NCBI RefSeq assembly: GCF_003344965.1 | Contig: NZ_CP031194.1 | Coordinates: 3,472,001 to 3,536,000 of the forward strand | Length of the DNA: 64,000 bases | Origin: Streptomyces paludis | GTDB lineage: Bacteria; Actinomycetota; Actinomycetes; Streptomycetales; Streptomycetaceae | Direction: 5' to 3' | In this document: in pieces, positions 63,213-64,000 of the stretch | How the letters are laid out: every line of letters begins with the position of its first letter | Position numbering within the stretch: the stretch's first letter is position 1 | Notes under the pieces: model-generated | Database searches by the model: none | What the model saw: only the letters and a program-made list of their open reading frames with translations | What the model was told of the DNA's origin: nothing | Translations under genes and position numbers: made by a program

Positions 63213-64000
63213 CATCGACGACCGACACGGCTCAGCACCCTGATGTCTCGGAGATCTCCGATCTCACGGAGGGGCTGCTTTCCCCCTCGCGGACCAGCGA
63301 TGTACGGGACCATCTCGACGGCTGCGTGCTCTGCGCCGACGTCCATGACTCCCTGGAGGAGATCAAGGGGCTGCTCGGCACCCTGCCGGGGCCGCCGCGG
63401 ATGCCGGCCGATATCGCAGGCCGTATCGATGCCGCGCTGGCGGCCGAAGCGCTGCTGAACGCGACGACACCCGCCGAGTCCGTCTCCGACGAACCGGTGA
63501 CCACCGCGGTGACGGCCCGCGCCGAGTCTGACGAGTCGGCGCGTGTTTCACGTGAAACACCGTCCCCGGCCGAGCCCGCCCCGCTGGTGGCCGCGGAAGG
63601 TGTGCGGTCGGACAGGCCCGCGGGGCGGCCGAGGGCCGCGACCGGACCTGGCCGGAGCACCAGGGCGCGGCGGCGCCGTACCGCCCTCCTGGGCGCGGTC
63701 TTCGGCACGGCCGCCGTGGGCGTCGGTGTGCTGCTCTTCCAGAACGGCGCGGTATCCACTCAGGACGCCTCCGACAGCCAGGCCAAGGCGGTCGCGAGCG
63801 CCTCGGGGCAGGACGGCGGTGTGGAGTTCTCGGGAGATCTCCAGAGCCGGGTGGACGCCCTGCTGAACACCCCCGCGGCCGAGCGCGCCGTGCCCAAGGA
63901 CGCCACCGCGTCCGTGCCCTTCCGGGGCACGGGCGGAGAGCGCTCCGCTTCGCCTTCCTACGGGTTGCGGGGCCTGCCCGAGATCCCGGACTGTATTCAG
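63209..64000 (+). CDS. rsmA: Anti-sigma factor RsmA (partial, runs off the window)
   Basis: 264 codons are visible without a stop. The N-terminal anti-sigma domain (SEISDLTEGLLSPSRTSDVR; DHLDGCVLCADVH) carries two cysteines in a CxxC arrangement. A proline/arginine linker and one membrane helix (ALLGAVFGTAAVGVGVLLF, near residue 158) follow, and the exported part has begun. S. coelicolor RsmA is reported to bind a [2Fe-2S] cluster. The GTG at 63209 overlaps the sigM stop, so the pair is translationally coupled. A parS site lies in the linker. Confidence 0.92.
   Translation, partial: MTSTTDTAQHPDVSEISDLTEGLLSPSRTSDVRDHLDGCVLCADVHDSLEEIKGLLGTLPGPPRMPADIAGRIDAALAAEALLNATTPAESVSDEPVTTAVTARAESDESARVSRETPSPAEPAPLVAAEGVRSDRPAGRPRAATGPGRSTRARRRRTALLGAVFGTAAVGVGVLLFQNGAVSTQDASDSQAKAVASASGQDGGVEFSGDLQSRVDALLNTPAAERAVPKDATASVPFRGTGGERSASPSYGLRGLPEIPDCIQ
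63545..63558. promoter_or_regulatory. parS: parS, inside rsmA
   Basis: Exact GTTTCACGTGAAAC in the coding frame, read as VSRET in the linker of the anti-sigma factor. Confidence 0.95.

Overview
The window is high-GC actinobacterial DNA and is best read as an oriC-proximal core segment of a Streptomyces chromosome. The evidence is gene content typical of the genus (SsgA/SsgR, SigM/RsmA, FemX, DUF5326 and DUF6049 proteins), many GTG/TTG starts, a Rex-type operator, and nine exact copies of the ParB-binding sequence parS (GTTTCACGTGAAAC). The right end matches the conserved pcnA - DUF6049 - murJ - sigM - rsmA order that runs into trxBA, parBA and oriC in actinobacteria, so the origin is expected beyond base 64000. 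I see no insertion sequence, integrase, prophage, CRISPR array or tRNA.

Left third (1-26.9 kb): a DnaA-box cluster before an RNA 2'-phosphotransferase, small metabolic genes, then a leftward operon cydA-cydB-cydCD-sensor kinase behind a Rex site. Next come an aminotransferase, a LacI regulator, a PPP-type phosphatase and a membrane protein with a striking SSPDF-repeat tail. thiC has a TPP riboswitch and is divergent from a YibE/F transporter. After that are the sporulation pair ssgA/ssgR, small membrane and cupin proteins, a cystathionine-lyase-type enzyme, a LysR regulator and a Nudix hydrolase.

Middle (26.9-38.2 kb): a flavohaemoglobin-like protein with about 250 disordered N-terminal residues, a HAD phosphatase, a frameshifted GNAT gene plus an intact one, a serine hydrolase, and a probable TetR regulon. 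That regulon comprises a DUF6220 protein and a Tat-exported multicopper oxidase, then tetR and an MFS exporter, with matching palindromic operators before both halves.

Right third (38.2-64 kb): replication, translation and envelope genes. dnaB lies beside a second DnaA-box cluster. A MATE exporter faces rpsF-ssb-rpsR-rplI. Then follow femX, an alanine-racemase-like gene, a GT87 glycosyltransferase, a class A PBP, padR-ino1, an MFS gene that ends inside a parS site, pcnA, and the rightward cluster DUF6049-murJ-pseudokinase-sigM-rsmA (cut by the window edge).

Most genes are ordinary core genes. The less expected signals are the use of parS inside genes and as long terminator-like palindromes, two DnaA-box clusters outside oriC, the SSPDF-repeat membrane protein beside a phosphatase, a 13-codon micro-ORF with a strong ribosome-binding site, and a 4-bp duplication that breaks a GNAT gene.
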